Source: Rubrobacter sp. (GTDB lineage: Bacteria > Actinomycetota > Rubrobacteria > Rubrobacterales > Rubrobacteraceae). Taken from it: 13,197 nt of DNA. Made by a program: the position numbers and the translations under genes. The stretch lies in the NCBI GenBank assembly GCA_013695335.1, contig JACDAR010000315.1, positions 1 to 13,197 of the forward strand, read 5' to 3'. The notes below the pieces were generated by a model, which worked only from the letters and a program-made list of their open reading frames with translations, searched no databases and was not told where the DNA came from. Shown one piece after another: positions 6,599 through 13,197 of the stretch (its first letter is position 1; every line of letters begins with the position of its first letter).

Positions 6599-8092
6599 GT
6601 GCGCATCGCCTTCGTCAACCCGCAGGGGAATTTCGATCCCAGGAACAGCCACCTCGCCTCCCACCCGGACTTCGGTGGTCAACTAGTCTACGTTCGCGAA
6701 GTCGCCCGCTCCCTGGGCAGGATGGGTCATCGGGTGGACATCGTGACCCGCAGGATCCTGGATACAGACTGGCCCGAGTTCTCGGATTTGACCGATACGT
6801 ACCCTGACCATCCGAACATCCGCATCCTGCGTGTCCCGTGCGGCAAGCCGGGATTTCTTGCCAAAGAAGAAATGTGGCCGCACCTTGGCGAATGGGCCGA
6901 AGGGATAGCGCGACGGTACACGGAGGAAGACACCTGGCCGGATCTCTGGACGGGCCACTACGCAGACGGCGGGCTCTCCGCCGCGATACTCGCCGAGGTC
7001 TCGGGCGTGCCTTTCACCTTCACGGCCCATTCCCTGGGGGCGTGGAAGCTGGATCTGCTGTTGCGGGATGCGGGCGATGATCCCCCGACCGAGCTTCCCG
7101 AGATAGATGCCAGCTTCAACTTCGGGGCGCGGATACAGGCGGAGCGGGCCTCCATGGCTCGTTCGATAGCGATAGTCACCAACAGCGACGCCGAGCGCCG
7201 CGAACAGTACGGGCATCCCGCCTACCGGGGCACGGTGGATGTGGATGACAAACGGTTCGCCGTGATACCGCCGGGCGTCAACTTCGAGGTCTTTGATCCG
7301 GAATCCCTCAGCCCGTGGGAGGGTGAGGTCAGGGACAGAATCCGCGCAGCCCACGAACGCGACATCTCCCCGGATCGTCGGAGTTTGCCAGCGGTCATCG
7401 CCTGGAGCCGCCTTGATCCCAGGAAAAACCACCTCGCGCTCGTCGAGGCGTTCGCCGAAAATCAGGAACTGCGGGACCAAGCGAACCTGCTGGTCATCAC
7501 CCGTGGCCTCGAAGACCCGCTGCACGACGGCGCGGTTGGCGGAGAAGCCACGGAAGAACAACGAGCCGTAGTCCGGGCCATGATCGGGGAGATAGAGCGT
7601 TCGGGGCTCTGGGGCTGCATCTCCGCCTTCAGCCTGTCGGGGCAGTCCACGGTGGCCGCGCTCTACCGCTGGGGCGCTGAGACGAAGAGCGTCTTCTGCC
7701 TGCCAGCCGAGTACGAGCCATTCGGCCTCACCGTGGTCGAGGCGATGGCGGTCGGTCTCCCCGTCGTCGCCACCAGAAACGGAGGCCCTCACGAGACCAC
7801 GGACGAAGGCCGGGCCGGATTGCTGATAGATCCCTACGATCCGCCGGATATTGCAAACGGACTACTGCGTCTGCTCTCGAATCCCGACCTCTGGCACGAA
7901 TTCTCACGAAGCGGAAAGGAAAGGGCCAGGAAACACTACAGTTGGGACAATACGGCCAGCGCCTATCTGCGGCTGGCAGAGGAGGCCGGCGAAGGAGCGC
8001 GAAGCGGAGACCCTGGCTTCCCGCTCCCCGCGTTCATCCGCGGGACCAAACCGGCTCCGCTGCCGCGCCTGCGAAGCTGGGAAACGGGTTGA
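6599..8092 (+). CDS. GT4 glycosyltransferase, sucrose-phosphate-synthase-like
   Basis: This 497-residue retaining glycosyltransferase has the GT-B fold of sucrose-phosphate synthases. They transfer glucose from UDP-glucose (or ADP-glucose) to fructose-6-phosphate. The N-domain has NPQGNFDP (7-14), the FGGQLVYV glycine loop (25-32), GHYADGG (119-125) and TAHSLG (142-147). The C-domain has WSRLDPRKNH (269-278) with the donor-phosphate Arg271 and Lys276, then EYEPFGLTVVEA (371-382), whose Glu373 and Glu381 form the E-x7-E motif. GTG at 6599 is the start because its N-terminus matches the paralogue at 8867 from residue 1; AGGAG lies 12 bases upstream. Of the first 61 residues, 43 equal those of that paralogue. 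A mannosylfructose-phosphate or other disaccharide-phosphate synthase is possible. No phosphatase domain is attached. Confidence 0.88.
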   Translation: MRIAFVNPQGNFDPRNSHLASHPDFGGQLVYVREVARSLGRMGHRVDIVTRRILDTDWPEFSDLTDTYPDHPNIRILRVPCGKPGFLAKEEMWPHLGEWAEGIARRYTEEDTWPDLWTGHYADGGLSAAILAEVSGVPFTFTAHSLGAWKLDLLLRDAGDDPPTELPEIDASFNFGARIQAERASMARSIAIVTNSDAERREQYGHPAYRGTVDVDDKRFAVIPPGVNFEVFDPESLSPWEGEVRDRIRAAHERDISPDRRSLPAVIAWSRLDPRKNHLALVEAFAENQELRDQANLLVITRGLEDPLHDGAVGGEATEEQRAVVRAMIGEIERSGLWGCISAFSLSGQSTVAALYRWGAETKSVFCLPAEYEPFGLTVVEAMAVGLPVVATRNGGPHETTDEGRAGLLIDPYDPPDIANGLLRLLSNPDLWHEFSRSGKERARKHYSWDNTASAYLRLAEEAGEGARSGDPGFPLPAFIRGTKPAPLPRLRSWETG

Positions 8093-8108
8093 GGGGTGCA
8101 AACCAGAT

Positions 8109-8357
8109 TTGAGCGACAACCCACCTCTACGGCGCATTCACCCTGATCGCACACTCGAACTTGGGTCGGGCCGTTTCTCCCTGGAGTACTGGCGCGGTCA
8201 AGCAACCGAAGATATTATCGAGGCATTAAGGCCAGGCAATTCGGAGGCGCTACGGACCCGATCCGATGGACGAATCATGAATGGGAATATGAGGGTCAAG
8301 GTACTGGACGAACGAGGCGTGGACGTAGATGAACTCCCAAAGGAGGTCTTGCAGTGA
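8109..8357 (+). CDS. Small ParB/sulfiredoxin-like domain protein, unknown function
   Basis: This 82-residue protein reads RFSLEYWRGQATEDIIEALRP (22-42 region) and then SDGRIMNGNMRVKVLDERG (52-70). The second block resembles the nucleotide-binding turn of the ParB/sulfiredoxin fold, where a DG-x3-NG-x-HR or GERR sequence contacts phosphates. Here the His/Glu position is Met61, while Arg62 remains. The fold call rests on that block and on remembered cyanobacterial and actinobacterial hypotheticals; I know no characterised member. I choose the TTG at 8109-8111, after GAGGGG, because the frame upstream overlaps the GT4 gene. It lies 16 bases after the GT4 stop, and its TGA overlaps the GTG of the next gene (GTGA), so the two small genes form a coupled pair. 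Confidence 0.7.
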   Translation: MSDNPPLRRIHPDRTLELGSGRFSLEYWRGQATEDIIEALRPGNSEALRTRSDGRIMNGNMRVKVLDERGVDVDELPKEVLQ

Positions 8358-8713
8358 ACGAGCGAGTTTCCGAGACGAACATACCGGATGCCATTGCAGC
8401 TTTCTCCGCCCTGGAGACCGAAGGGCAGGCCCGCTTTCTGGCCCGTTTCGCCCACAATCTGACCGTCGCCGCCCGCGATGCTTACGTGGCTGGCGGGTAT
8501 GGCCTGACCGACCCGGCCCGGGTACGAGCCATCAACGAGGTACAGCACCGCGTGACCGGCCATCTCCGGGTGCTGCTGGAGGATGATCCCAAACGGTACC
8601 CGGACGACGTCCTGGTCAGGATGTTTCTGGAAGGAAACCGAGATCCCTATCTCGACTGGCAAATCTTCGTGGCGTTTGACCGCGCAATGTCCCCAACGAA
8701 GGCAACCGGCTGA
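8354..8713 (+). CDS. Conserved helical protein of unknown function, partner of the ParB-like protein
   Basis: This 119-residue, soluble, mostly helical protein shows no signal peptide or membrane span. Recognisable blocks are RFLARFAHNLTVAARDAY (27-44) and RAINEVQHRVTGHLRVLL (58-75), both rich in His, Asn and Arg and amphipathic, then a C-terminal PYLDWQIFVAFDRAM (98-112). I do not recognise a characterised family. The GTG at 8354 is supported by a strong AAAGGAGG eight bases upstream, lying within the last codons of the ParB-like gene, and by the 4-base GTGA overlap. Tight coupling suggests the products act together, perhaps as a complex or an antagonistic pair. This is inference. Confidence 0.75.
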   Translation: MNERVSETNIPDAIAAFSALETEGQARFLARFAHNLTVAARDAYVAGGYGLTDPARVRAINEVQHRVTGHLRVLLEDDPKRYPDDVLVRMFLEGNRDPYLDWQIFVAFDRAMSPTKATG

Positions 8714-8748
8714 GCAGCAAGTACGCAAGGCAAGGGTTAATCGTCTTC

Positions 8749-8796
8749 TACCGTACCCGCAATATGTACTATTACCTCTCCAACGTCGTACCGTAC
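8749..8796. repeat. Direct repeat TACCGTAC spaced 40 bases apart
   Basis: TACCGTAC occurs at 8749-8756 and again at 8789-8796, and the second copy runs into the palindrome CCGTACGG (8791-8798). Both lie upstream of the promoter of the fused gene. A 40-base register is close to four helical turns, compatible with a regulator bound at two sites on one DNA face, but chance is not excluded. Confidence 0.35.
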
Positions 8797-8804
8797 GGAA
8801 GCCA

Positions 8805-8834
8805 GTGAGAAGTCGCGGGGATTGTCCTTATAAT
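8805..8834 (+). promoter_or_regulatory. Sigma-70-type promoter of the fused GT-kinase gene
   Basis: A perfect TATAAT -10 box (8829-8834) is preceded at 18 bases by GTGAGA (8805-8810), which matches TTGACA at four positions. Initiation near 8841 leaves about 26 bases before the ATG at 8867, with GGGAGGAT as ribosome binding site. This gives the fused gene and the two genes after it their own transcription start inside the cluster. Confidence 0.65.
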
Positions 8835-8866
8835 CTGAATTCGTCAGAGACAGGGAGGATATCCGG

Positions 8867-11314
8867 ATGCACGTCGCCTTCATAAACCCGCAGGGGAACT
8901 TCGATCCCAAAGACTCGTACTGGACGGCCCACCCGGATTTCGGGGGCCAGCTCGTCTACGTCAAGGAACTGGCGCTGGCGATGGGCAGGCTCGGACACCG
9001 AGTTGACATAGTGACCCGCCGCATCATCGACCCGAATTGGCCCGAGTTCTCTGGCGAAACCGACGCCTACCCAGGCCACGACAACGTCCGCATCCTGCGC
9101 ATATCCTGCGGCCCCGACGGCTTCCTCCCGAAAGAGGAATTGTGGCCGTATCTCGGCACGGAGTTCGTCCCGAAACTGCTGGATCTCTACGAGCGCGAAG
9201 GCTCATTGCCGGACGCCGTGACGGCCCACTACGGCGACGGTGGGTTGTGCGCCGCCCTGATCGAAGACAAAACAGGCATCCCTTTCAGCTTCACGGCCCA
9301 CTCCCTCGGCGCCCAGAAGATGGACAAAATGGGCGTCAGGCGGCAGAACGCCGCGGAGGTAGAAGCCCGCTACCACTTCTCGAAGCGCATAATCGCCGAG
9401 CGGCTGGCGATGAACCGCTCCAACGTGAACGTGACCAGCACGGGCCAGGAACGATTCAACCAGTACACCCACAACGCCTACCGCGGCGCCGTGGATGCGA
9501 CAGACGGCGGGCGCTTCGCCGCCGTCCCGCCCGGCGTCGCCATGAACATCTTCGACAAGGGTTCCCGCGCCGAAGACGAAGAGGCGGTGCGCGAGCACGT
9601 CGAGGCCGCGTTGGAGCGGGATCTGCGTGAGGAACGCCGGGATCTTCCGTGCGTCGTCGCATCCAGCCGGCTCGATCCGAAGAAGAACCACCTCGCGCTC
9701 GTCGAGGCGTTCGCCAGCAGCCCGACGCTGCGCGAGAGCGCGAATCTGGTGATCGTCACCGGCGACCTGGAAGACCCGCTCTCGGACTATCGAAACGCAG
9801 GCGACGACGAACGGGCGGTGCTCGATTCCCTGATGGAGGTGATAGACCGGGCCAGGATGCGCGGCGAGGTCTCGATGTTCGACCTGCACAGCCAGGGCCA
9901 ACTCGCCGCCGCCTACCGCTTCTTCGCCGAACGCCGCTCCGTATTCTCCCTCACGGCCAACTACGAACCTTTCGGCCTCGCGCCGCTGGAGGCCATCGCG
10001 GCCGGGCTCCCCGCCGTCGTCACCAAGCACGGCGGCCCCAGCGAGTCGCTGCGGGAAGGCGACGAAGAGTACGGCATTCTCGTCGATCCTTCTGACCCCG
10101 AAGAGGTCGCCGCCGGCCTCTTCTCCCTCACGGGCAACGAGGGACGCTGGGACAGGTACGCCGAGGCAGGGTACGGACGTGTGCTCTCCCGGTACACCTG
10201 GGAGAAGACCGCGGAAGGCTATCTTGGGGCAATAGCGGGACGCGAGAGGGTCGAAGGGGAATCCGAGAATGGTTTCCCGACGCCGGAGTACAGGCTGGAG
10301 ATCCCATGCTACTTCACGGACCCGGCTTCGGAGGACGGCGTCTCGCTGGCGGACCTGGACGGTCTGTACTTCGCGCTCGACGTGCTCGCGGTCGGTGAGG
10401 CGCTGGTGGACTTCATATCCCACGAGCTGGTCACGTCGCTGCGCACAGCCAGTAGCTTCACCCGCTATCTTGGCGGCCAGCCTGCCAACGTCGCCGTGTA
10501 CGTAGCCAAGCTCGGGGGACGTTCCGCCGTCATAACCAAGGTGGGTACAGACTACTTCGGGGAGTATCTGGAGGATCAACTCCAGCGTCACGGCGTCTCC
10601 ACTGAAGGGTTGCGCCGGACCTCCGAAGCCGCCACCACCAACGCCTTCGTCACCCGCACTGTAGCCGTCCCGGATTTCCAGGTCAACCGCGGGGCAGACG
10701 TTCTGCTCGGGTTGCGCGACGTGCCTGACGAGATGATCGAACGTTCCCGAGCCGTCCACGCCTCGGCCTTCGCCCTCTCCCGTCATCCGCAGCGCCTCGC
10801 CGTCAGGCGGGCAATGAGGCTCGGCGCCAGACTCGGCAAGCTAGTCTCCCTCGATCCGAACTACGATCCCCGCGTGTGGCCCGACCGCGACGAAGCCTGG
10901 GAAGTCCTCGCCGAAGTGCTTCCCTACGTCTCTGTCGTGAAGCCATCCCTGGAGGACGCCAGGCGGCTCTTCGACCCCAACATGGAAGACGACGCCCTCG
11001 AAGCCGCCTGCCTTGAGACGTTCTCGGACCTCGGGGCCGAAACCGTCATCGTCACGCGCTCCGGCGGGACAGTCACCGTCTCGGAAGGCGGAGAGGTCGA
11101 ACGAATCGGCCCGCTTCCGAAGGTGCGGGTGGAGAACGTGACGGGGGCGCGCGACGCATTCTGGTCCGCGCTGCTTGTGGCCCGTCTGGATGGCAAGGGA
11201 TGGGCAGAGTGCGTCAGGTTCGCGCACCAGATCGCCAGCATCAAGCTTGGGATCGAGGGTCACGTGGAGCGCATGATCGACCGCGAAGCCTTCTACCAGA
11301 AGATCGAAAGTTAG
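8867..11314 (+). CDS. Fusion of sucrose-phosphate-synthase-like GT4 with PfkB fructokinase-like domain
   Basis: This 815-residue two-domain protein comprises GT4 (1 to about 455), a linker (about 455-503) and a PfkB kinase (about 504-815). The GT domain has FGGQLVYV (25-32), AHYGDGG (120-126), TAHSLG (143-148), SRLDPKKNH (267-275) with Arg268 and Lys273, and the E-x7-E pair Glu367 and Glu375, all intact. The kinase domain has AVGEALVDF (508-516), GGQPANVAVYVAKLGG (536-551), SLDPNYDPRVW (661-671) and NVTGARDAFW (757-766). The catalytic Asp763 remains, but the second Gly of GAGD is Arg762, which should disturb the anion hole. Fusing an acceptor-making kinase to the synthase would allow direct transfer of fructose-6-phosphate, provided the kinase works. 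The start is firm (GGGAGGAT, then ATG). Both halves are paralogues of the separate upstream genes, in reverse order. Confidence 0.92.
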   Translation: MHVAFINPQGNFDPKDSYWTAHPDFGGQLVYVKELALAMGRLGHRVDIVTRRIIDPNWPEFSGETDAYPGHDNVRILRISCGPDGFLPKEELWPYLGTEFVPKLLDLYEREGSLPDAVTAHYGDGGLCAALIEDKTGIPFSFTAHSLGAQKMDKMGVRRQNAAEVEARYHFSKRIIAERLAMNRSNVNVTSTGQERFNQYTHNAYRGAVDATDGGRFAAVPPGVAMNIFDKGSRAEDEEAVREHVEAALERDLREERRDLPCVVASSRLDPKKNHLALVEAFASSPTLRESANLVIVTGDLEDPLSDYRNAGDDERAVLDSLMEVIDRARMRGEVSMFDLHSQGQLAAAYRFFAERRSVFSLTANYEPFGLAPLEAIAAGLPAVVTKHGGPSESLREGDEEYGILVDPSDPEEVAAGLFSLTGNEGRWDRYAEAGYGRVLSRYTWEKTAEGYLGAIAGRERVEGESENGFPTPEYRLEIPCYFTDPASEDGVSLADLDGLYFALDVLAVGEALVDFISHELVTSLRTASSFTRYLGGQPANVAVYVAKLGGRSAVITKVGTDYFGEYLEDQLQRHGVSTEGLRRTSEAATTNAFVTRTVAVPDFQVNRGADVLLGLRDVPDEMIERSRAVHASAFALSRHPQRLAVRRAMRLGARLGKLVSLDPNYDPRVWPDRDEAWEVLAEVLPYVSVVKPSLEDARRLFDPNMEDDALEAACLETFSDLGAETVIVTRSGGTVTVSEGGEVERIGPLPKVRVENVTGARDAFWSALLVARLDGKGWAECVRFAHQIASIKLGIEGHVERMIDREAFYQKIES

Positions 11315-11329
11315 CCCGGATCAGGGGCG

Positions 11330-12061
11330 ATGCCGCCACATTTCCAGACCGAAACGAGGTATGAACGTCCTTCATATAGTGGCCGTCCCCCCTTGCCAAC
11401 CCTCGCATCGGCCAGCCTCGGTGGACGCATCATCACGCTTGGCGGCCTTGCATACGTGGCGGCAACCACCCTCTACATCGTGGTGGGGAGCATCATAAAT
11501 TCGGACAGCGTCAGGTTCAGCGTGCTCGGATGGATCTTCGACATCGTCCAGATCTTCGCGACGCTTTGCTTCGCATTGGGGCTCGTTGGCCTGTACTCGC
11601 AACTGCGGCGCCGCTCCGCCCTCGGCCTCATCGGCCTGGCCCTGGTCGCCGTCGCATTTCTGGCCTCCGCGCTGCCAGCCACATACTTCGCATTCAGAAC
11701 CGCTCTGTGGGCGTTTGCCGGCATGGGGGCTGACAATCTGCCTTTCGAACAGGGTTTCTTCGCGGCCACCGTATGGACCGAGACGCTGCTCCTGACCGTC
11801 GGCGTATTTCTTCTCGGGGTGGCTACGTTCCGTGAAAGAATCCTGGGCCGCTGGCGCATCTTGCCACTCATAGTAAGCCTCATGAACGCGCCGAAGATCT
11901 GGATATTCATGCTCATCTTCGACACGCAGGTACCGTGGGCCGTGTTCGGGATGCTCATAGTCCTTCGGAGCCTGGCTTGGACTATATTAGGGATGGCGTT
12001 GTGGAATTACGGGTCTCGCAAGGAGGCTGCCGGCGGCAGGTCCGCCGGTTTACCGGGATAG
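11330..12061 (+). CDS. Six-span membrane protein of unknown function (DUF4386-like topology)
   Basis: This 243-residue protein has six likely membrane helices (about 33-55, 66-90, 97-121, 145-167, 176-198 and 203-225), a 30-residue soluble N-terminus and a short basic, Gly-rich tail. No transport or catalytic signature is evident; the topology and length recall DUF4386-type actinobacterial proteins, a weak comparison. An ATG at 11330 follows AGGGG by three bases and lies 15 bases after the fusion-gene stop, with the next gene 16 bases further on. It is therefore co-transcribed with the sugar genes. It might sense or move solutes, but nothing in the sequence demonstrates this. Confidence 0.8.
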   Translation: MPPHFQTETRYERPSYSGRPPLPTLASASLGGRIITLGGLAYVAATTLYIVVGSIINSDSVRFSVLGWIFDIVQIFATLCFALGLVGLYSQLRRRSALGLIGLALVAVAFLASALPATYFAFRTALWAFAGMGADNLPFEQGFFAATVWTETLLLTVGVFLLGVATFRERILGRWRILPLIVSLMNAPKIWIFMLIFDTQVPWAVFGMLIVLRSLAWTILGMALWNYGSRKEAAGGRSAGLPG

Positions 12062-12077
12062 AAAAGTGAGGAGCTGA

Positions 12078-13172
12078 ATGCAAAGCGAACCCAGGATCAC
12101 AGACCTTCCAGCCCTGATCGAAGCGCTGGCTCCCGAAGACCGCGCCATCGCGCTACGCATCTTCGACGTATCCGCGACCACGGGCCATCTGGAACCGCCA
12201 GATGGGATGCGACCCTGGATCGAGAAGTCCTTCGGCTCCGTGGACGCTGTGACGGAACAGCGCATAGTGCGCGTCACCAACCTCATCACCCTCGAAGGCT
12301 CCCTGTTCAACGGCCTGCGCGCCTCCCGCCCGCTCGACACCGGCGTGAGCCTCGACCTCGACCGCGAGATAGCTGAGACCGAGGGCGACCCGTTCTGCCG
12401 CCCCGAAGAAGGAACCCCGGCGGACGTTTTCGGGAGGGTCAGGGGCGAACACGCCACCACCGCATCCAACGTCGCCAAGTACGACGCGTTCCACGGCGTC
12501 ATAGTCTTCGACGACCACAATCCGCTCGAGCTGACGCCCGAGAAAGTCTCGGACTACGTGGACGTGGGACTGCGTTGGGCGCGTGAGGCCAATCGCGCAG
12601 ACCCTGAAGCCCGCTATCCTTTCCTGATGTGGAACTGCCTGTGGCGTGCGGGCGGCTCCATCATCCACGGGCACGCCCAGATCACCCTCACGCGCGGAAT
12701 GCACTACCCGAAGGCCGAACGCCTGCGTCGCGCCGCCGCTGCCTACAAAGCGGATCACGGCTCGAACTACTTTGACGACCTCCACCGCATCCACGAATCT
12801 CTGGGTCTCTCCATCCCCGCGGAAGACGGCGTCAGGGCATTTGCGAGCCTCTCCCCTTTGAAGGAGAAGGAGCTGGTGGTGATCGGGGAAAGCCCAGGCG
12901 ACGAAGCGCTCCACCGCACGGTCGGGGAGCTTCTGCGGGCATACGTCCACACGCTTGGCGCGCGGGCCTTCAACGTCGCATTCCACATGCCGCCGCTCAC
13001 GGAAGCCGATGATGAATGGTCCGGCTTTCCGACGGTGGTGTACATCGTGGACCGGGGAGACCCGGCCAATCGCACCTCGGACATTGGGGCGATGGAGCTA
13101 TACGCGGCCTCGGTGGTTGCCTCAGACCCCTTCGCCGTGGCGCGCACGCTCGCCGGAGATCCTCCCGAATAG
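12078..13172 (+). CDS. GalT/HIT-superfamily nucleotidyltransferase-like protein
   Basis: This 364-residue protein has the double-HIT layout of galactose-1-phosphate uridylyltransferases and related phosphorylases. The key motif is HGHAQ (197-201) within GGSIIHGHAQITL. The second His would be the nucleotidylated nucleophile, and Gln201 the conserved partner. Classical GalT has HPHGQ, so the Pro is replaced here. Upstream, SNVAKYDAFHGVIVFDDHNPLEL (130-152) matches the first half-site region of the fold; the C-terminal SDIGAMELYAASVVASDPF (334-352) is a conserved block of unknown role. GAGGAG precedes the ATG at close spacing. As last gene of the cluster it may interconvert a sugar-1-phosphate and a nucleotide sugar, supplying the GT4 enzymes. 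The substrate is inferred from context only. No terminator is visible in the 25 bases that follow. Confidence 0.8.
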   Translation: MQSEPRITDLPALIEALAPEDRAIALRIFDVSATTGHLEPPDGMRPWIEKSFGSVDAVTEQRIVRVTNLITLEGSLFNGLRASRPLDTGVSLDLDREIAETEGDPFCRPEEGTPADVFGRVRGEHATTASNVAKYDAFHGVIVFDDHNPLELTPEKVSDYVDVGLRWAREANRADPEARYPFLMWNCLWRAGGSIIHGHAQITLTRGMHYPKAERLRRAAAAYKADHGSNYFDDLHRIHESLGLSIPAEDGVRAFASLSPLKEKELVVIGESPGDEALHRTVGELLRAYVHTLGARAFNVAFHMPPLTEADDEWSGFPTVVYIVDRGDPANRTSDIGAMELYAASVVASDPFAVARTLAGDPPE

Positions 13173-13197
13173 CCTGTTCACTGGCGTCCGGCGCGTT

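Noticed and set aside
7851..8108. Extending the ParB-like protein upstream to 7851
   Set aside because: The added 86 residues lie inside the GT4 gene in another frame and are Arg/Pro/Ser-rich shadow sequence. The TTG at 8109 leaves the conserved part intact.
8791..8798. CCGTACGG palindrome as a possible terminator for the ParB-like cassette
   Set aside because: The stem is too short, has no loop and no following T-run. An operator is a better reading.
9203..10786. A 527-codon open frame on the minus strand inside the fused GT-kinase gene
   Set aside because: It is fully antisense to a strongly conserved two-domain protein. Its translation has no recognisable fold and reflects GC-rich codon periodicity.
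12153..12986. A 277-codon minus-strand frame inside the GalT-like gene
   Set aside because: It is antisense to a protein with an intact HxHxQ motif and has no recognisable features.

Overview
The window is high-GC DNA with dense short-gap operons, frequent GTG and TTG starts, an F420-type deazaflavin oxidoreductase and a daunorubicin-type ABC exporter. This suggests a GC-rich actinobacterium. A deep-branching lineage such as Rubrobacterales is my guess from gene content, not something the sequence proves.

Region 1 (1-3598, minus strand) reads as one operon. In transcription order it holds a DrrA-like ABC ATPase, two ABC-2 permeases joined by 1- and 4-base overlaps, a deazaflavin (F420)-dependent nitroreductase-family protein, a single-domain rhodanese, and the start of a small membrane-protein-like gene cut by the window edge. 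The rhodanese has an in-frame TGA exactly where relatives carry a conserved Cys. The next gene appears to start at ATA inside a 4-base overlap. Either this end of the operon is decaying, or it uses recoding (selenocysteine) and a rare start.

Region 2 (3599-3968) is a divergent control region. It has a good minus-strand promoter, a 9-bp inverted repeat and a plausible plus-strand promoter. It drives a berberine-bridge-type FAD oxidase (3969-5372) that ends at a strong hairpin terminator.

Region 3 (5522-13172, plus strand) is a sugar-metabolism cluster. It begins with a stand-alone PfkB (fructokinase-like) kinase followed by a stand-alone sucrose-phosphate-synthase-like GT4 glycosyltransferase. 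Next comes a two-gene cassette of unknown function (a small ParB/sulfiredoxin-like protein and a helical partner). After a recognisable promoter follows an 815-residue protein that fuses the same two activities in the reverse order (GT4, then PfkB). The cluster ends with a six-helix membrane protein and a GalT/HIT-superfamily nucleotidyltransferase-like protein. A simple reading is fructose to fructose-6-phosphate (kinase), then UDP-glucose plus fructose-6-phosphate to sucrose-6-phosphate (GT4), with the GalT-like protein acting on the sugar-nucleotide side. No sugar-phosphate phosphatase is visible. The kinase domain of the fusion has lost the second Gly of its GAGD anion-hole motif (now GARD), so it may be impaired or regulatory while the stand-alone kinase is intact.

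The best candidates for something undescribed are the mirrored kinase/GT modules with their GARD domain, the ParB-like two-gene cassette, and the rhodanese with TGA at its second cysteine.
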